64,000 nt of DNA from UTCHB3 sp964371075 (GTDB taxonomy: Bacteria; Bacteroidota; Ignavibacteria; Ignavibacteriales; Ignavibacteriaceae), in assembly GCA_964371075.1 (NCBI GenBank), contig CAYJKN010000007.1:186001-250000 (forward strand). Reading direction: 5' to 3'. Below are positions 7,904 through 16,911 of the stretch, piece after piece (position 1 is the stretch's first letter; every line of letters starts with the position of its first letter). The position numbers and the translations under genes are program-made. The notes under the pieces are model-generated. The model saw only the letters and a list, made by a program, of their open reading frames with translations, had not been told where the DNA came from and made no database searches.

Positions 7904-10186
7904 ATGCGCTACTCAATACCGACAACAGTTGAGGGACTGAAGTTCAGGCTCCTCACAACTCCACTTTTTTGTGGGATTGAACCAATCACAGAAGATGAAT
8001 CAATTTTCCCTTATGAAATTGAACGTTCAATCTTCCCAAAAAATTGTGTGAGGCTTTTTGAAATGACAGGGGCGGTTAACTATCCCGACATTTTAAACAT
8101 TCCATATTCGCTTCTTTTGCAGGAGGCACGAATCCGAAAAATTACGATAGAGACAACCAGGGAATTAATTCTTGAGGTCTTCTACGGTGATATGGCGGGG
8201 AGAATTAAAGATCTTGACAAAAAGAAAGCTGCTCAGTTAAAAGACCATTTTCCTGAATTTTTATTCATTGACGGCAAAAAGGTTGAATTGACTCCTGTCA
8301 GCTCTGAAATTCTAAAACAGCCGGTTATAAGGTATTTTAACAGATTCAGCCCCAAAAACAAAAAATTTATAGCTACAAATAGCTGGATAAAAAAAGTTTA
8401 CCATATTTATAACCTGATTACTTTTTTCCCTGATGAATATCTAAAAGAAGTAACCGCTCCAAAAGACAGTATCCAAGGGCTGATACAATCTTTCAACAAT
8501 GTACTTGAAAACAAAATTTCAGAAGGTATCTTTGTTGACCCTGCTCCTTCCAATCCTATCGATCTTGCAGCTTTGAAACTTCAGACTTTAATCGATTTCC
8601 AGGATGACAGAACCAAAGATTTTATCGATATGCGTTACACCCAGGGTATCGATATGAAAAGGATTGGCCAAAAACATGGTGTTTCTGCTGAAAGAGTAAG
8701 ACAAAAACTTGTAGCTTTTATTCTCGAATGTAAAGAGGAACTTGCCGAAATTGAGAAGAAACTTCTGACTCATATTGTAAATTCACTCGTAAAAACACCC
8801 CGGATTCTTGATAAAGATTTTTTTGAGAACGGTTATATGCAGGTTGAAACTCTTGTCAGTATCCTTAACTCTGTATATTCAGGAATACCATCTTACAGCA
8901 ACAGATTTTTCCTTTCGCAAAATATCTATCGTGATAACAATTCCCTTTTTACGATCTACACCAGATTAAAAAACATGATGAAAGTTGTGGATGGTGTAAC
9001 TCTTACAGAACTTTTGAATGAATTGAAGGACCTGCCACTCCATGAAAAACTGAGTGTCTTCAGGATAATTCTAGCGGTCAGTTATTTCAGAATTGTCCCA
9101 TATCATAACACATATATCATCAGAGGAAGACTTAATCTGCCTGAAATGGCTGAGCAGACCTTATTAAGAAGTGAATCTCCTCTGCCCCTCGAACAGGTGA
9201 TTAAATCGGTAAAAGAATTTTATGGCAAGGAATATCATGATCTGAAAGTTTCACTCTGCCATATCAGACTCAACAACCGGGTGCTTCAACTCGATAAAAA
9301 CCTTTTTGGAGTTGCGTCACATATAAGCTATCAGGGTGAAGATATTATTGCTATAAATAAATTGGTTGCCGACTTCCTTGAAAAAGAAAAAAAGGTTGTA
9401 GATGCATCGGTTCTCTACAAATTTACAAAAAAACAGTTCCCACGTTTAAGATCAAAATATGAACTTGTTCAGATTTTGAGACAAGGTGACAAAATCTCTG
9501 ATTTAGGATTTTTCTGTTTTGTGCACAATTCTGTTAATATGTCTGAACGGCCCCTCGTTAACGAGTATCTGATTGAAACCCTCTCCGCAAACAACTTCGT
9601 TATGAATGGGAAAGCCCTTTTGGCTGAAATTAACAAAAAAAGAGTGGTAAGTGTAACAGGCTTTTCGAGCAAACTTAAAAATGTCTCTTTCATCGACTAC
9701 TACGGTGGTAACTATTATGGACTAAAAGATCACAGAGAACAAAACCTCAAAACAATTGCCGCAGATCCCGTTTTTGTGAGCAACTTTCTTTTAGAAAAGG
9801 GATTTCCTGATCCGTTCTACAATCGCCTTGATGAATTATTTAAAGATTTTGATCTCGATCTAATTAAAAGTACAATCGCTAAAAATGATATCTTTCAGAT
9901 TTTTGATTTTGGTGAAAAGGAAGGCGGGGTAATCTTTTCGAAACTTTGGAAGAGGAATAAACTTTATTATGTAATTCTCTACCATCAGAAGCAACCAATC
10001 ACAGTTGAAAGAATGTCAGAAATTTGTTCACAAATGGACATTTCAGCAGAAACTCTAAAGAAAATTAACTTTTACGCTCTTGGTATCGATTTTCACCAAA
10101 ATCATTATTGGCTTCGTGAAAGGGTAAATGTTCCGGCGAGTTCAAAAATTAAATCAACCCAAATTAAAAAAAAGGCTGCCTACTAA
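7904..10186 (+). CDS. Unrecognised 760-aa protein with sigma-region-4-like and winged-helix-like segments
   Basis: I do not recognise a named family. Around residues 236-270, DMRYTQGIDMKRIGQKHGVS followed by AERVRQKLVAFI resembles sigma-70 region 4.2, including the ERVRQ recognition-helix pattern. Between about 417 and 606 there are three blocks of similar size that read like winged helices of the HARE-HTH type: 417-470 (ending NRVLQLDKNLFGV), 489-543 and 555-606 (ending GGNYYGL). The C-terminal ~120 residues are of unknown type. No signal peptide or membrane segment is visible, so a cytoplasmic DNA-binding or transcription-associated role is inferred. It is monocistronic, with structured leader hairpins and a terminator overlapping its last codons. 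A sigma-like regulator is possible, but no region 2 is apparent. Confidence 0.5.
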   Translation: MRYSIPTTVEGLKFRLLTTPLFCGIEPITEDESIFPYEIERSIFPKNCVRLFEMTGAVNYPDILNIPYSLLLQEARIRKITIETTRELILEVFYGDMAGRIKDLDKKKAAQLKDHFPEFLFIDGKKVELTPVSSEILKQPVIRYFNRFSPKNKKFIATNSWIKKVYHIYNLITFFPDEYLKEVTAPKDSIQGLIQSFNNVLENKISEGIFVDPAPSNPIDLAALKLQTLIDFQDDRTKDFIDMRYTQGIDMKRIGQKHGVSAERVRQKLVAFILECKEELAEIEKKLLTHIVNSLVKTPRILDKDFFENGYMQVETLVSILNSVYSGIPSYSNRFFLSQNIYRDNNSLFTIYTRLKNMMKVVDGVTLTELLNELKDLPLHEKLSVFRIILAVSYFRIVPYHNTYIIRGRLNLPEMAEQTLLRSESPLPLEQVIKSVKEFYGKEYHDLKVSLCHIRLNNRVLQLDKNLFGVASHISYQGEDIIAINKLVADFLEKEKKVVDASVLYKFTKKQFPRLRSKYELVQILRQGDKISDLGFFCFVHNSVNMSERPLVNEYLIETLSANNFVMNGKALLAEINKKRVVSVTGFSSKLKNVSFIDYYGGNYYGLKDHREQNLKTIAADPVFVSNFLLEKGFPDPFYNRLDELFKDFDLDLIKSTIAKNDIFQIFDFGEKEGGVIFSKLWKRNKLYYVILYHQKQPITVERMSEICSQMDISAETLKKINFYALGIDFHQNHYWLRERVNVPASSKIKSTQIKKKAAY

Positions 10187-10196
10187 GACAGCCTTT
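10171..10196. terminator. Intrinsic terminator between the 760-aa gene and pepT
   Basis: AAAGGCTG at 10171-10178 pairs with CAGCCTTT at 10189-10196. Flanking A and T tracts make it plausible in both directions for these convergent genes. The stop codon of the upstream gene lies in the loop. The loop resembles that of the terminator at 37265. Confidence 0.75.
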
Positions 10197-10227
10197 AAAT
10201 CAAATTACCTGATTACAGATCACTAAT

Positions 10228-11478
10228 CTATGCGTTTGTCTCCCAGACATTTGCAAGGGTTACGATGTTCTGTACGGACATTTGCATATCCTCAATTGCC
10301 ACCCACTCTGTAGCTGCATGGAAGTTGTGTCCTCCGGCAAACAGGTTTGGTGTGGGCAATCCCATAAAGCTTAATCTTGAACCATCGGTACCACCTCTGA
10401 TAGCCGACTGAATTGGTTTAATTCCAAGTCTTGCAAGCGATTCAAGTGCATTCTTCTCAACTTCAGGGTGTTGATCGAGGATATTTTTCATATTTCTGTA
10501 CTGTTCAATAACCTGGAAGTCATACTTTGCATCGGGATAATCGGCAATGATGGTATCAAGCAGTCCTTGAAGGAATTTTTCGTACTCTTTTAATTTGTAG
10601 TCAACAAAATCACGGATGATAAATTTCATCACCGTCTTGTCTTCATTTCCATTAAATGATACACAGTGAACATATCCTTCTCTGCCTTCGGTGGTCTCGG
10701 GGCACATGGTGTTCCTTGGCAAAGCCTCCATAAAACGGGAAGCAACTCTTATCGAGTTTACCATTTTACCTTTGGCATATCCGGGATGAACATTTTTCCC
10801 CTGAATAGTAATTACCACAGCATCAGCACTAAAAGTCTCGGTTTCCACCTCTCCACGGGATGAACCGTCGATGGTGTAAGCATATTTTGCTCCAAAACCC
10901 TCAACATCAAAATGTTCGGTTCCTCTGCCAACTTCTTCATCAGGAGTAAAACAGATTTTTATCGTTCCATGTTTAACATCAGAATGACCAACAAGATATG
11001 TTAATGCATCCATAATCTCTGCGATACCGGCTTTATCATCGGCACCGAGAAGTGTTGTTCCATCAGTGGTAATTATGCTGTATCCCAACATCTCTTTTAG
11101 CTCAGGGTTTTCATCAACAGGGATCACTTTTGTTGGATCACCGGGTAGGATAATATCTCTACATTCGTAATTTTTGTGAATTACAGGTTTTACATCTTTA
11201 CCGCTGATTGCCGGCGAAGTGTCAACATGTGCAATGAATCCGATCACCGGAACATCTTTTTCGCTATTCGAAGGAAGTGTTGCATACACATATCCAAATT
11301 CGCTGAGGTGTGCGTCTGCAAGTCCAATTTCTTTTAATTCTTCTACAAGAATTCTCGACAAATCCAACTGTTTTTCTGTGGTTGGAAACTTTGTTGCTTC
11401 ATCATCTGATTGTGTATCCACTTTTACATACTTCAAAAAGCGATCAACAACCGTGTAATTATAATTTGGGTCAAACAT
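10228..11478 (-). CDS. pepT: Peptidase T (tripeptide aminopeptidase, M20B)
   Basis: A 416-aa cytoplasmic zinc aminopeptidase that releases the N-terminal residue of tripeptides. Metal-binding and catalytic motifs follow the M20B order: FIAHVDTSPA, LLGADDKAGIAE, FTPDEEVGRGTEHFD, IDGSSRGEVE and GGHNFHAATEW near the C-terminus. The start is the ATG at 11478, preceded by GGGAG at a good distance; the open frame extends eight codons further upstream without support. Length matches E. coli PepT (about 408). Confidence 0.93.
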   Translation of the reverse strand: MFDPNYNYTVVDRFLKYVKVDTQSDDEATKFPTTEKQLDLSRILVEELKEIGLADAHLSEFGYVYATLPSNSEKDVPVIGFIAHVDTSPAISGKDVKPVIHKNYECRDIILPGDPTKVIPVDENPELKEMLGYSIITTDGTTLLGADDKAGIAEIMDALTYLVGHSDVKHGTIKICFTPDEEVGRGTEHFDVEGFGAKYAYTIDGSSRGEVETETFSADAVVITIQGKNVHPGYAKGKMVNSIRVASRFMEALPRNTMCPETTEGREGYVHCVSFNGNEDKTVMKFIIRDFVDYKLKEYEKFLQGLLDTIIADYPDAKYDFQVIEQYRNMKNILDQHPEVEKNALESLARLGIKPIQSAIRGGTDGSRLSFMGLPTPNLFAGGHNFHAATEWVAIEDMQMSVQNIVTLANVWETNA

Positions 11479-11610
11479 CTCTTTCTCCCGATATTTTTTC
11501 AAAATAGACTTTAAATTAGAGAATTTTCAGGGGATTTTCAACTCTTTTATTTGTGGGGAAATGGCGTTGTAATTCCACAAATAATCTATTATCTTTAAAA
11601 TCAGGAAAAA

Positions 11611-12840
11611 ATGAAAACCGGAGCACAAATGTCATCATCAAGAAAAAAAACAATTCTCTGCATTTCAAGTTATTACAAAGGAACTGACTTCCTTAAATCA
11701 GCCCATAATCAAGGCTGGTATGTAATTTTTGTCACCTCCCGAAGCCTCGAATATGAAGAATGGCCACGCGAGAGCATTGATGACCTCTATTTTATGCCCG
11801 ACAACAACAAAGAATGGCATCTCCCCGACCTGATTAAAGCGGTAAGTTACCTCGCAAGAAATATTGTGATCGACAAGATCGTGGCTCTCGATGATTTTGA
11901 TGTGGAAAAAGCAGCCGCACTAAGAGAACACCTCAGAGTACCGGGAATGGGGGAAACTACGATGCGTTATTTTAGAGACAAATTCTCCATGAGAATGAAG
12001 GCACGTGAAGAAGGTGTTTTGGTTCCTGATTTTATCCATGTCCTCAACTATGCCGAAATCAACAATTTTATGGAAAATGTTCAGCCTCCATATATCATGA
12101 AACCAAGGATGCAGGCCGGCGCAATTGGAATGATTAAACTTGAAACAAAAACCCATGCATGGGATGTGATTCATCAATTGGGAGACGACCAGTCGAATTA
12201 CCTGATGGAAAAATTTGTTCCCGGTGATATCTACCATGTGGATTCCATTATGCAGGATTATGAGGTCAGATTTGCCATCTGCAGCATTTATGGCCTCCCC
12301 CCTCTTGAGGTTGCTCATCAAGGAAGAGTTTTCACAACAAGAACCGTATTGCATGGCAGTGAAGATGAAACAGCCTTGTTTGAGATTAATACAAGAGTTC
12401 TGAAGGCACTCGGGATGAAAACCGGCGTTAATCATACAGAATTTATCAAAGGGAAAGATGGTAAATTCTACTTCCTCGAAACCTCCGCAAGAGTTGGCGG
12501 TGCCAACATAGTTGAACTTGTTGAAGCTGCAAGCGGAATAAATCTCTGGACTGAATGGGCAAAACTTGAGACACTTCAACCGGGTGAAAAATATAAACTC
12601 CCAAAAGTTAAAAAACATTACGCTGCTCTGTTGAATTCGCTGGCAAAACAGGAATATCCCGATATGGATGCCTATAACGATCCTGAAGTTGTGTGGCGCC
12701 TGAAAAAACAGTTCCATGCAGGGCTTGTGATCACTTCACCCAAATATGACAGAACCACAAATCTGCTGAACTCGTATGTGGAAAGATTCTACAATGATTT
12801 TTTCCATTTTGTACCCATGGGTAACAAAGCAACTAACTAA
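11611..12840 (+). CDS. ATP-grasp family enzyme, substrate unknown
   Basis: A 409-aa protein. The N-terminal pre-ATP-grasp domain (ILCISSYYKGTDFLKSAHNQ) is followed by an ATP-grasp core: PYIMKPRMQAGAIGMIK (nucleotide-binding Lys and glycine loop), YLMEKFVPGDIYHVDSI and FLETSARVGGANIVELVEAA (metal-binding Glu/Asn). The layout resembles carboxylate-amine ligases such as carbamoyl-phosphate-synthase-like or biotin-carboxylase-like ATP-grasps. Nothing in the neighbourhood names the substrate. AGGA at 11603-11606 supports the first ATG. The lipoprotein gene follows nine bases after the stop and may be co-transcribed. Confidence 0.75.
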   Translation: MKTGAQMSSSRKKTILCISSYYKGTDFLKSAHNQGWYVIFVTSRSLEYEEWPRESIDDLYFMPDNNKEWHLPDLIKAVSYLARNIVIDKIVALDDFDVEKAAALREHLRVPGMGETTMRYFRDKFSMRMKAREEGVLVPDFIHVLNYAEINNFMENVQPPYIMKPRMQAGAIGMIKLETKTHAWDVIHQLGDDQSNYLMEKFVPGDIYHVDSIMQDYEVRFAICSIYGLPPLEVAHQGRVFTTRTVLHGSEDETALFEINTRVLKALGMKTGVNHTEFIKGKDGKFYFLETSARVGGANIVELVEAASGINLWTEWAKLETLQPGEKYKLPKVKKHYAALLNSLAKQEYPDMDAYNDPEVVWRLKKQFHAGLVITSPKYDRTTNLLNSYVERFYNDFFHFVPMGNKATN

Positions 12841-12849
12841 AGTTTAATT

Positions 12850-13518
12850 ATGAAAAATATCTTCATTCTCTTATTATCAGTTCTCCTTTTTGGTGTGTTG
12901 TTGCCGGGCTGTCTTAACTACACCCAAAAAACAGAATTGAACCGTGATGGCTCCGGAACAATGAAACTTGTTTATGCTTTCCCTGCCGGTTCTCAAACGG
13001 GACGGACGATAACTCAGGAATTTGACACAGCAAGAATTCGGAAAGAAATTTTTGATACTCTGTTCACAATCGACAAAATCGAAACAAAAGTTGATTCGGG
13101 TGATGCCCTCACGATTAATATAAACATCTCGTTTAAAAACATCCGCGACCTGAATAACACCCGGTTGTTTAATATGTTTGATATATCCCTTGAAGACGGG
13201 GCTCCCGGACAGTTGAAGTATCAACAATATATAAGACCTTCAGGTGAAAAACCCGATCCAAGAATTCTTTTTATCAGAAAGTTTATTTTTGAGTTTGATG
13301 GTGAAATGATCACTCACAATGCCCACAGGCAAGAAGGTGATGAATACATCTGGGAATTTAAATATGATGAAATTGGTGATGGTAAATATATCGAGGCAAC
13401 TTTTGCTCCGCAGGAACCAAATTATCTGCCAATTTATATCGTTATTGGTGTGGTGTTGGTTGGGATTGGTGGATTTATTCTGTTTAAAAAAAGGAAAAAG
13501 AAGACTGTTATTTCCTGA
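12850..13518 (+). CDS. Lipoprotein with C-terminal membrane anchor
   Basis: A 222-aa protein with a lipoprotein signal and lipobox (LLPGC, Cys at about residue 21). A roughly 170-residue outer domain begins NYTQKTELNRDGSGTMKL. Near the C-terminus there is one membrane span (IYIVIGVVLVGIGGFILF) followed by a basic tail KKRKKK. This layout, a lipidated N-terminus plus a C-terminal span, recalls the LppM/DUF3153 type, but the assignment is only by architecture. Its partner may be the ATP-grasp gene just upstream. Confidence 0.6.
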   Translation: MKNIFILLLSVLLFGVLLPGCLNYTQKTELNRDGSGTMKLVYAFPAGSQTGRTITQEFDTARIRKEIFDTLFTIDKIETKVDSGDALTININISFKNIRDLNNTRLFNMFDISLEDGAPGQLKYQQYIRPSGEKPDPRILFIRKFIFEFDGEMITHNAHRQEGDEYIWEFKYDEIGDGKYIEATFAPQEPNYLPIYIVIGVVLVGIGGFILFKKRKKKTVIS

Positions 13519-13523
13519 TAAAA

Positions 13524-14015
13524 TCAGGGCATCGAAAGCCGTTTAACAATTTCAAAAGGGAATTTCTCATAGAGGGATTCCCTTTTTGCCATCTCAAAGT
13601 CGGCAAAATCAAATCCGGGTGCCACGGAACACCCAACAAGAGAAAAGTCCCCATCCCCTTTAACCTCAGCAGCAAACCAGCATCCTTTTGGGATAGTGAA
13701 TTGTGGATCTGAATTTTCATCAAGCCCCAAACTAATTTCCTTTAGTCCCCCCTCTTCTGAGAGTAACCAGATTGTTACAGGTGATCCATCATAAAAGTGC
13801 CAGGTTTCGTCCGATTTGATGCGGTGAAAAGCAGAGTGATTCCCCTTAACAAGCATAAAATAGATCTGAGTTGAGAATGTACGATCTGAGGTATAGCGAT
13901 TTGGAAGTGCCTCCAAAGAGATTAATTCGTAACTTCTGTAACTCTCTTTAAAGAAGCCTCCCTCGGGGTGAGGAAGTAGATTAAGTTTTTTTATCCAGTA
14001 GTCTGCTGAACGCAT
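13524..14015 (-). CDS. DUF985 cupin-fold protein
   Basis: A 163-aa protein of the Cupin_5/DUF985 family: LNLLPHPEGGFFKESYRS at the N-terminus, TQIYFMLVKGNHSAFHRIK, then DETWHFYDGSP and GCWFAAEV, the usual conserved blocks. Related proteins are small sugar-epimerase-like cupins of unproven function. It is convergent with the lipoprotein gene, only five bases apart. A short CCTGAT/ATCAGG hairpin (13514-13527) straddles both ends. Confidence 0.85.
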   Translation of the reverse strand: MRSADYWIKKLNLLPHPEGGFFKESYRSYELISLEALPNRYTSDRTFSTQIYFMLVKGNHSAFHRIKSDETWHFYDGSPVTIWLLSEEGGLKEISLGLDENSDPQFTIPKGCWFAAEVKGDGDFSLVGCSVAPGFDFADFEMAKRESLYEKFPFEIVKRLSMP

Positions 14016-14029
14016 ATAACCATCAAAAA

Positions 14030-14055
14030 AAAAGCGTCCGATGTCGGGCGCTTTT
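14030..14055. terminator. Hairpin terminator between the 54-aa gene and the cupin gene
   Basis: AAAAGCG at 14030-14036 with CGCTTTT at 14049-14055, extended by a G:T pair and CCGA/TCGG. On the minus strand the stem is followed by a T run, which would end transcription of the 54-aa gene. Confidence 0.7.
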
Positions 14056-14061
14056 CAAAAC

Positions 14062-14226
14062 CTATTTAATATCCGTTACTTTTGACATGTCATCAAGTTT
14101 TACGAATTTTTCGTTAAACTTAAACGAGCCTTTTTCAGTCTTTACAGATTTAATAACCTTAACTGAGGTATACGGATCTTTTTTCTTGCCTTTCGATTTA
14201 TCACCGAAGGATTGAACTTTTGCCAT
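14062..14226 (-). CDS. Small basic conserved-looking protein (54 aa)
   Basis: Starts MAKVQSFGDKSKGKKKDPYT and continues SVKVIKSVKTEKGSFKFNEK, ending MSKVTDIK. GGAG lies about nine bases before the ATG, and a strong terminator follows the stop, so the gene is likely real despite its length. The Lys-rich start and predicted single beta sheet resemble short Bacteroidota proteins of unknown role, perhaps RNA or ribosome associated. I recognise no named family. Confidence 0.7.
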   Translation of the reverse strand: MAKVQSFGDKSKGKKKDPYTSVKVIKSVKTEKGSFKFNEKFVKLDDMSKVTDIK

Positions 14227-14326
14227 TTTTTAATTCTCCATTTATCAAGACTACAAAAATAAGGATATTATCACGATCTGCAAAATTAATTTTTTGTGTG
14301 ATCGCTATATTAAACTGCAAAGAGAA

Positions 14327-14476
14327 GTTAAAACCACAGAGCACACCGTGAACACAGAGGAGTTTAAAACCACAGAGCACACAGAGGACACAGAGAAAAA
14401 TATTATTGCATTATTGGATTGCTGCATTATTGCATTATTGGATTATTGCATTATTGCATTATTGCATTATTGGATT
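14327..14476. repeat. CACAGAG-type and GCATTATTG-type short tandem repeats
   Basis: Within the 254-base gap 14227-14480. 14327-14397 is built of imperfect ACCACAGAG / GAACACAGAG units. 14402-14476 is a 9-base tandem array of GCATTATTG / GATTATTG. Reading frames across it (HYWIIALLHY type) are artefacts of the period. The second type recurs at 29572, 31376 and, inverted, at 40622. Confidence 0.85.
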
Positions 14477-14480
14477 CCCC

Positions 14481-16799
14481 TCACTCACAAAGCTTAACAG
14501 GGAAGTCATTCAGATATTCCCAACTGACAGGGCGTTGTGGTGTAAGATTATACTTCCTCGCTATCTCTTTCACTTTTTTGTTGACATAAAGATTCAACTC
14601 TTTTACATTGATGATTCCATCCTTTTCGAAGAAATCTGCTGAACATTTAAGTCCTTCAATAAGGGAATAAGTGAACACTCCATGCCCAAGATCATTCACT
14701 TCCTTTGCTGTCTGGTCAGCTTCCGAAGCTGCCATTATATATAATCCTCTGCTTTTTGAAAGATCAATTATCGCTTTTTCAGATTGGGGACCCCGCATCG
14801 CAAAATTTTCCAGTGCTTTACCCGACTGGCATGCATCTATCAAAATTAACTGTTTTTGAGCCTTAATCTTGAGCGAATACTCTTTTAATTCCTTCCCTGA
14901 AAGCGCAAACGGGTCTCTTGCTTTTGCGTCACCATAAATCTGTTGCACCTCGTGCAAAATAAAATAGAACTCACTCTCTCCTCCCTCAGTGACCTCATCC
15001 GTGGCGCCATGACCTGAGAAATAGAACAAAAATGTATCCTCCGGTTTTGCTTTTGCCACAATTTCGTCGAAGGCGAGCCTTACATTTTTGATGGTGGCAT
15101 CGGCATCAAACAACGTTTTTACCACTACATCTTTAAAAATCTTGTTTTTTAATCCGGCGACTTCACCACTTAAAGAGACTGCATCTGCTTTGGCGTATTT
15201 TAAATTGTATTTACTGTTTTCATATTTATCAACTCCCGTCGCCAGTATGTACAAAGTTGAAGCAGGTTTGGGTGCATTAAATTTCACAAGAATCGGGGTT
15301 GATTTTCCCTCAAGTCGCCCCTTGCTGAATGCATTTGCCTTAAAAATGTTGTTCCCTGATACCAATTGAGCAGTGAACGACACTTCTATCTTGTGACCGG
15401 CTTTTGGTTTGGAGTCTGTGTAATATTTTACATCAATCAGTTTACCGTTTTGATACAGTCTCAGTTCATCAATCCCACCCCCTTCATCAAAAATCTCAAT
15501 CTCCACCTGTTCTTCAGGTTCCGTGATAGTAGTGGAAGCATTTGGTGATGAAAGTTTTACCGTTGGTGGCACCATGATGTTTGTAAATCGATCCCCTTTG
15601 TCTGATGCGCCACCAATCTCCCTCCCTTCCTCTATCGACTTAAAAAGCGTGGGGATATACGATTTTTCGAAATACGCTTCAAGTGGAATGATATCGAGAC
15701 CATCAACATAATAAAGTAAACTCATTGCCCCCAGAGATGCATCAAAATACCCTTTGGGAGTAACCACTGCCCAGTCGGTTGAATCAAATGCAAAAAGTGT
15801 CATCACCTCTTTGCCCGTTTGTGATTCAAAAAACTTCACACTTCCGTCCATCTCTCCCGTTAAAAAATATTTCCCAGAGGGATGAACCGCAAGTGCATTA
15901 AAGTCGTTTCCGGAGAGAAAAGCCGTGTCGATTATCCTGTTTTTATTGTAATCGAAAAATTTGAGGGTTTTGCCGTTCCTGAGTGCTGCGATGTCCAATT
16001 TCTCATTGGCAACGGCTCTGGAGGGAGTGAAATTCAGCGGCAAATACTTCTCCTGGATACCCGATTCAATATCCCACAAAGTGACCAAATTGGCGTGATA
16101 AGCTATAATTTTGTTGTCATCTTTAAGAACAATGTTCCCCAAAGAATAGTCGCGCACTGCCAACATTTTTATGCTGTCCTCAGACATCCCCGGACGGTAA
16201 TCTTCACTCAACATCTTTTTGTTGTTAATGGACTTGATTGTTTTCCCGGATGCAAGATCTATAACGGGGATTTCCCCGTCCATTTGTCCAATTATTAATT
16301 CTTTTCCTGAGGGAGAAAAATCCGCACTGTGCACCAACGAAACGGGAAGGTCAAACTCACGCAGAGCTTTTCCTTTGTTGATATCCCAAAGAATTATTTT
16401 GTTTTTATAGTCGAGAGAAAGGAAATATTTGCCGTTTTTCCCCACTTTCAGGTCTTTTAACATATAACTGTGACCAAAAAATGTGGTGGTCTTTGTGAAA
16501 CTTTCAATGTCCCACATCTCAACATTATTGTTTCCCATTGCCAAAAGAATTGATTTTGAATCGGTGGTGAATCCCATCGAAAAGACAGGATAAAGGAGAT
16601 TTTTTATGCAATGAACAAGCCTTCCCTCTTCCAGATCCCAAATAAAAACCTTCCCGACACTTCCCGTTGCCATAAACTTCCCGTCATCGGAAACTGCCAC
16701 ACAATAAACCTGAGAGGTGTTTTTTAATTCAACCTTCAACTCGGGCGCCTGCGAAAAGATTGTTATCACAAAAGAGAGGAATAAAATAATGGTTCGCAT
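14481..16799 (-). CDS. Secreted WD40-repeat protein with C-terminal caspase (C14) domain
   Basis: A 772-aa protein. After a signal peptide (MRTIILFLSFVITIFSQA), a WD40 propeller fills about residues 20-340 (units such as FMATGSVGKVFIWDLEEGRL and KYFLSLDYKNKIILWDINKG). An all-beta linker follows, then a caspase-like domain from about 515. The catalytic dyad is intact: His in FYFSGHGATDE (about 597) and Cys in LILIDACQSGKAL (about 657). Bacterial orthocaspases cleave after Arg/Lys or small residues; a signal peptide on one is notable. The start is the ATG at 16799 behind GGAG; a TTG one codon upstream is less likely. No partner genes are evident. Confidence 0.88.
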   Translation of the reverse strand: MRTIILFLSFVITIFSQAPELKVELKNTSQVYCVAVSDDGKFMATGSVGKVFIWDLEEGRLVHCIKNLLYPVFSMGFTTDSKSILLAMGNNNVEMWDIESFTKTTTFFGHSYMLKDLKVGKNGKYFLSLDYKNKIILWDINKGKALREFDLPVSLVHSADFSPSGKELIIGQMDGEIPVIDLASGKTIKSINNKKMLSEDYRPGMSEDSIKMLAVRDYSLGNIVLKDDNKIIAYHANLVTLWDIESGIQEKYLPLNFTPSRAVANEKLDIAALRNGKTLKFFDYNKNRIIDTAFLSGNDFNALAVHPSGKYFLTGEMDGSVKFFESQTGKEVMTLFAFDSTDWAVVTPKGYFDASLGAMSLLYYVDGLDIIPLEAYFEKSYIPTLFKSIEEGREIGGASDKGDRFTNIMVPPTVKLSSPNASTTITEPEEQVEIEIFDEGGGIDELRLYQNGKLIDVKYYTDSKPKAGHKIEVSFTAQLVSGNNIFKANAFSKGRLEGKSTPILVKFNAPKPASTLYILATGVDKYENSKYNLKYAKADAVSLSGEVAGLKNKIFKDVVVKTLFDADATIKNVRLAFDEIVAKAKPEDTFLFYFSGHGATDEVTEGGESEFYFILHEVQQIYGDAKARDPFALSGKELKEYSLKIKAQKQLILIDACQSGKALENFAMRGPQSEKAIIDLSKSRGLYIMAASEADQTAKEVNDLGHGVFTYSLIEGLKCSADFFEKDGIINVKELNLYVNKKVKEIARKYNLTPQRPVSWEYLNDFPVKLCE

Positions 16800-16862
16800 C
16801 AATTCTCCGGAAATATTAAAATTCGATTTAATAATTTAATACAGGAAGTTTAACAAAACAGA

Positions 16863-16895
16863 ACCCCCGGGTTTACATTTCTGAAATCCGGGGGT
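16863..16895 (-). terminator. Terminator downstream of the serine hydrolase gene
   Basis: ACCCCCGG at 16863-16870 pairs with CCGGGGGT at 16888-16895, 17 bases after the stop codon on the minus strand. It is followed by a T-rich stretch broken by C and G. Confidence 0.7.
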
Positions 16896-16911
16896 AAATT
16901 CCATTCGGTTT

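Noticed and set aside
11920..12717. 265-codon open frame on the minus strand
   Set aside because: It lies wholly inside the ATP-grasp gene on the other strand, has Cys/Phe-rich low-quality sequence and no Shine-Dalgarno. The plus-strand gene has clear family motifs.
13514..13527. Shared terminator between the lipoprotein and cupin genes
   Set aside because: The CCTGAT/ATCAGG stem has only six pairs, lacks a T run and overlaps both coding ends. Too weak to list.
14294..14642. Open frames with HYWIIALLHYCI-type protein
   Set aside because: They read through the 9-base GCATTATTG array; the period produces long frames without coding signal.
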